From Alphaproteobacteria bacterium (GTDB taxonomy: Bacteria > Pseudomonadota > Alphaproteobacteria > BOG-932 > Roseiterribacteraceae): DNA of 6,459 nucleotides. Below, piece after piece: positions 5,770-6,459 of this stretch. Positions within the stretch are counted from its first letter, which is position 1, and the number at the start of each line of letters is the position of its first letter. A model generated the notes under the pieces. That model was not told the origin of the DNA. It searched no databases and was given only the letters and a program-made list of their open reading frames with translations. The position numbers were made by a program, and so were the translations under genes. Location of the stretch: contig CAJCJC010000434.1 in the NCBI GenBank assembly GCA_903970575.1, positions 1 through 6,459 of the forward strand. Direction: 5' to 3'.

Positions 5770-6459
5770 GCGCGCCGGACGAGGCGGGCTCGGATTCCGC
5801 TATCGGCGCCTCCACGGCGGCGTCAGGTGATTGCGCCGCCTCCGGTTCCGGCGCCGCGGCTGACGGTTTCGCCCCTTCAGCTTCGGCTACAAGCTTTATA
5901 GCTTTATCGTTGAACCGAACTTCGCCATCCAGCGTGCCCCCGGCCTCGACCGCGAGTTCACCGTACTGAACCTTGCCCTCGACTTTCCCCGTCGCGCGAA
6001 CCGACAAGCGGCCCTGAACGATCAGCTCGCCGATGAAACGCCCTGCGATATCGGCCTCCCTGATCTCAACCGAACCTTGGAACAGCCCGGATTCCGCCAC
6101 CTCGATCCGGAAGCAATCACGAACCCGGGCCTCGACCGTACCTTCGACGATCAGATGGTCGCAGGCAGTGATTTCGCCGGACAGGTTGATATCGCGCCCG
6201 ACGATCAGCTTGCGCAAATCACGCGCGGAATCGCCTTTCGGTTCGGCGCGGGGCGGTTCCGGTACACGGATAGGTTCGGCCGCCCGGCGCGGCGGCTGGG
6301 TCGCGGCCGATGCGCCCCATGCTGGACCAGGTACAGCCATGGGGCGTGGCGCGGCAGGCGCCACTGGAGCGGGAGACGCTTCGGAAATGGCTAGCGCCCG
6401 TGGGGGCGCGGCGGGCGTGGGCCGTTCGACCGCGGCTTGAACAGGAGTCGGTCCTGGCC
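5756..6459 (-). CDS. Bactofilin family cytoskeletal protein, 5'-truncated by window edge
   Basis: Bactofilins (PF04519, formerly DUF583) polymerise without nucleotide into beta-helical filaments, often at the inner membrane, and scaffold envelope or stalk-building enzymes. The core domain spans about 5912-6217: KLIVGRDINLSGEI, then repeated short strands such as CDHLIVEGTVEA, ADIAGRFIGELIVQGRL and ATGKVEGKVQYGELAVEAGG, the typical repeat pattern of a right-handed beta-helix. It is flanked by a Pro/Ala-rich N-terminal region and an Ala/Glu/Pro-rich acidic tail ending in APNLL, both probably disordered, as is usual. The frame stays open with the same Pro/Ala-rich composition from a GTG at 6364 to the window edge, so the real start probably lies outside; 233 residues are visible. 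An ATG at 6340 or the GTG at 6364 cannot be excluded as starts. Its 3' end overlaps nth by 14 bases. Which bactofilin paralogue it is cannot be told. Confidence 0.9.
   Translation of the reverse strand, partial: PGPTPVQAAVERPTPAAPPRALAISEASPAPVAPAAPRPMAVPGPAWGASAATQPPRRAAEPIRVPEPPRAEPKGDSARDLRKLIVGRDINLSGEITACDHLIVEGTVEARVRDCFRIEVAESGLFQGSVEIREADIAGRFIGELIVQGRLSVRATGKVEGKVQYGELAVEAGGTLDGEVRFNDKAIKLVAEAEGAKPSAAAPEPEAAQSPDAAVEAPIAESEPASSGAPNLL

Noticed and set aside
1..6459. Mobile element, CRISPR array, tRNA or phage signal
   Set aside because: No transposase, terminal inverted repeats, regularly spaced repeats or tRNA-like folds were seen; nearly every base is accounted for by housekeeping genes.

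Overview
This window is a GC-rich stretch of bacterial chromosome carrying mostly housekeeping genes. The protein features (DnaK with an alphaproteobacterial-style C-terminus ending in a VVDADF-type tail, a DUF2244 membrane protein divergent from nth, a bactofilin, and dapB next to dnaKJ) suggest an alphaproteobacterium, perhaps of the Rhodospirillales type. That placement is inference from gene content and order; there is no rRNA here to confirm it.

Layout. Positions 1-1470 hold the 3' three quarters of dnaK, whose start lies before the window. A 121-base spacer with a strong hairpin leads to a complete dnaJ (1592-2725). A 99-base, relatively AT-rich spacer with two palindromes precedes a luciferase-like (LLM) flavin/F420 oxidoreductase gene (2825-3688), which runs with a 5-base gap into dapB (3694-4509). 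These four genes all read rightwards. Next comes a leftward DUF2244 membrane protein gene (4543-5043), convergent with dapB and divergent from nth (5086-5769). Last is a leftward bactofilin gene (5756-6459), which overlaps the 3' end of nth by 14 bases and runs off the right edge without a start codon being certain.

How the genes fit together. DnaK and DnaJ are the Hsp70/Hsp40 chaperone pair and are probably co-expressed. DapB makes tetrahydrodipicolinate for lysine and peptidoglycan, Nth repairs oxidised pyrimidines, and the bactofilin is a cytoskeletal scaffold often linked to cell envelope shape. I see no single pathway uniting them; the cluster looks like conserved neighbourhood rather than a functional system. 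The exception is the LLM oxidoreductase, which appears inserted between dnaJ and dapB behind its own palindromic leader and shares a tight junction with dapB.

I found no mobile element, CRISPR array, tRNA, rRNA or clearly novel system. The points most worth a second look are the palindromic leader of the LLM gene, the LLM-dapB coupling, and an intrinsic terminator for the bactofilin gene that lies inside the coding end of nth.
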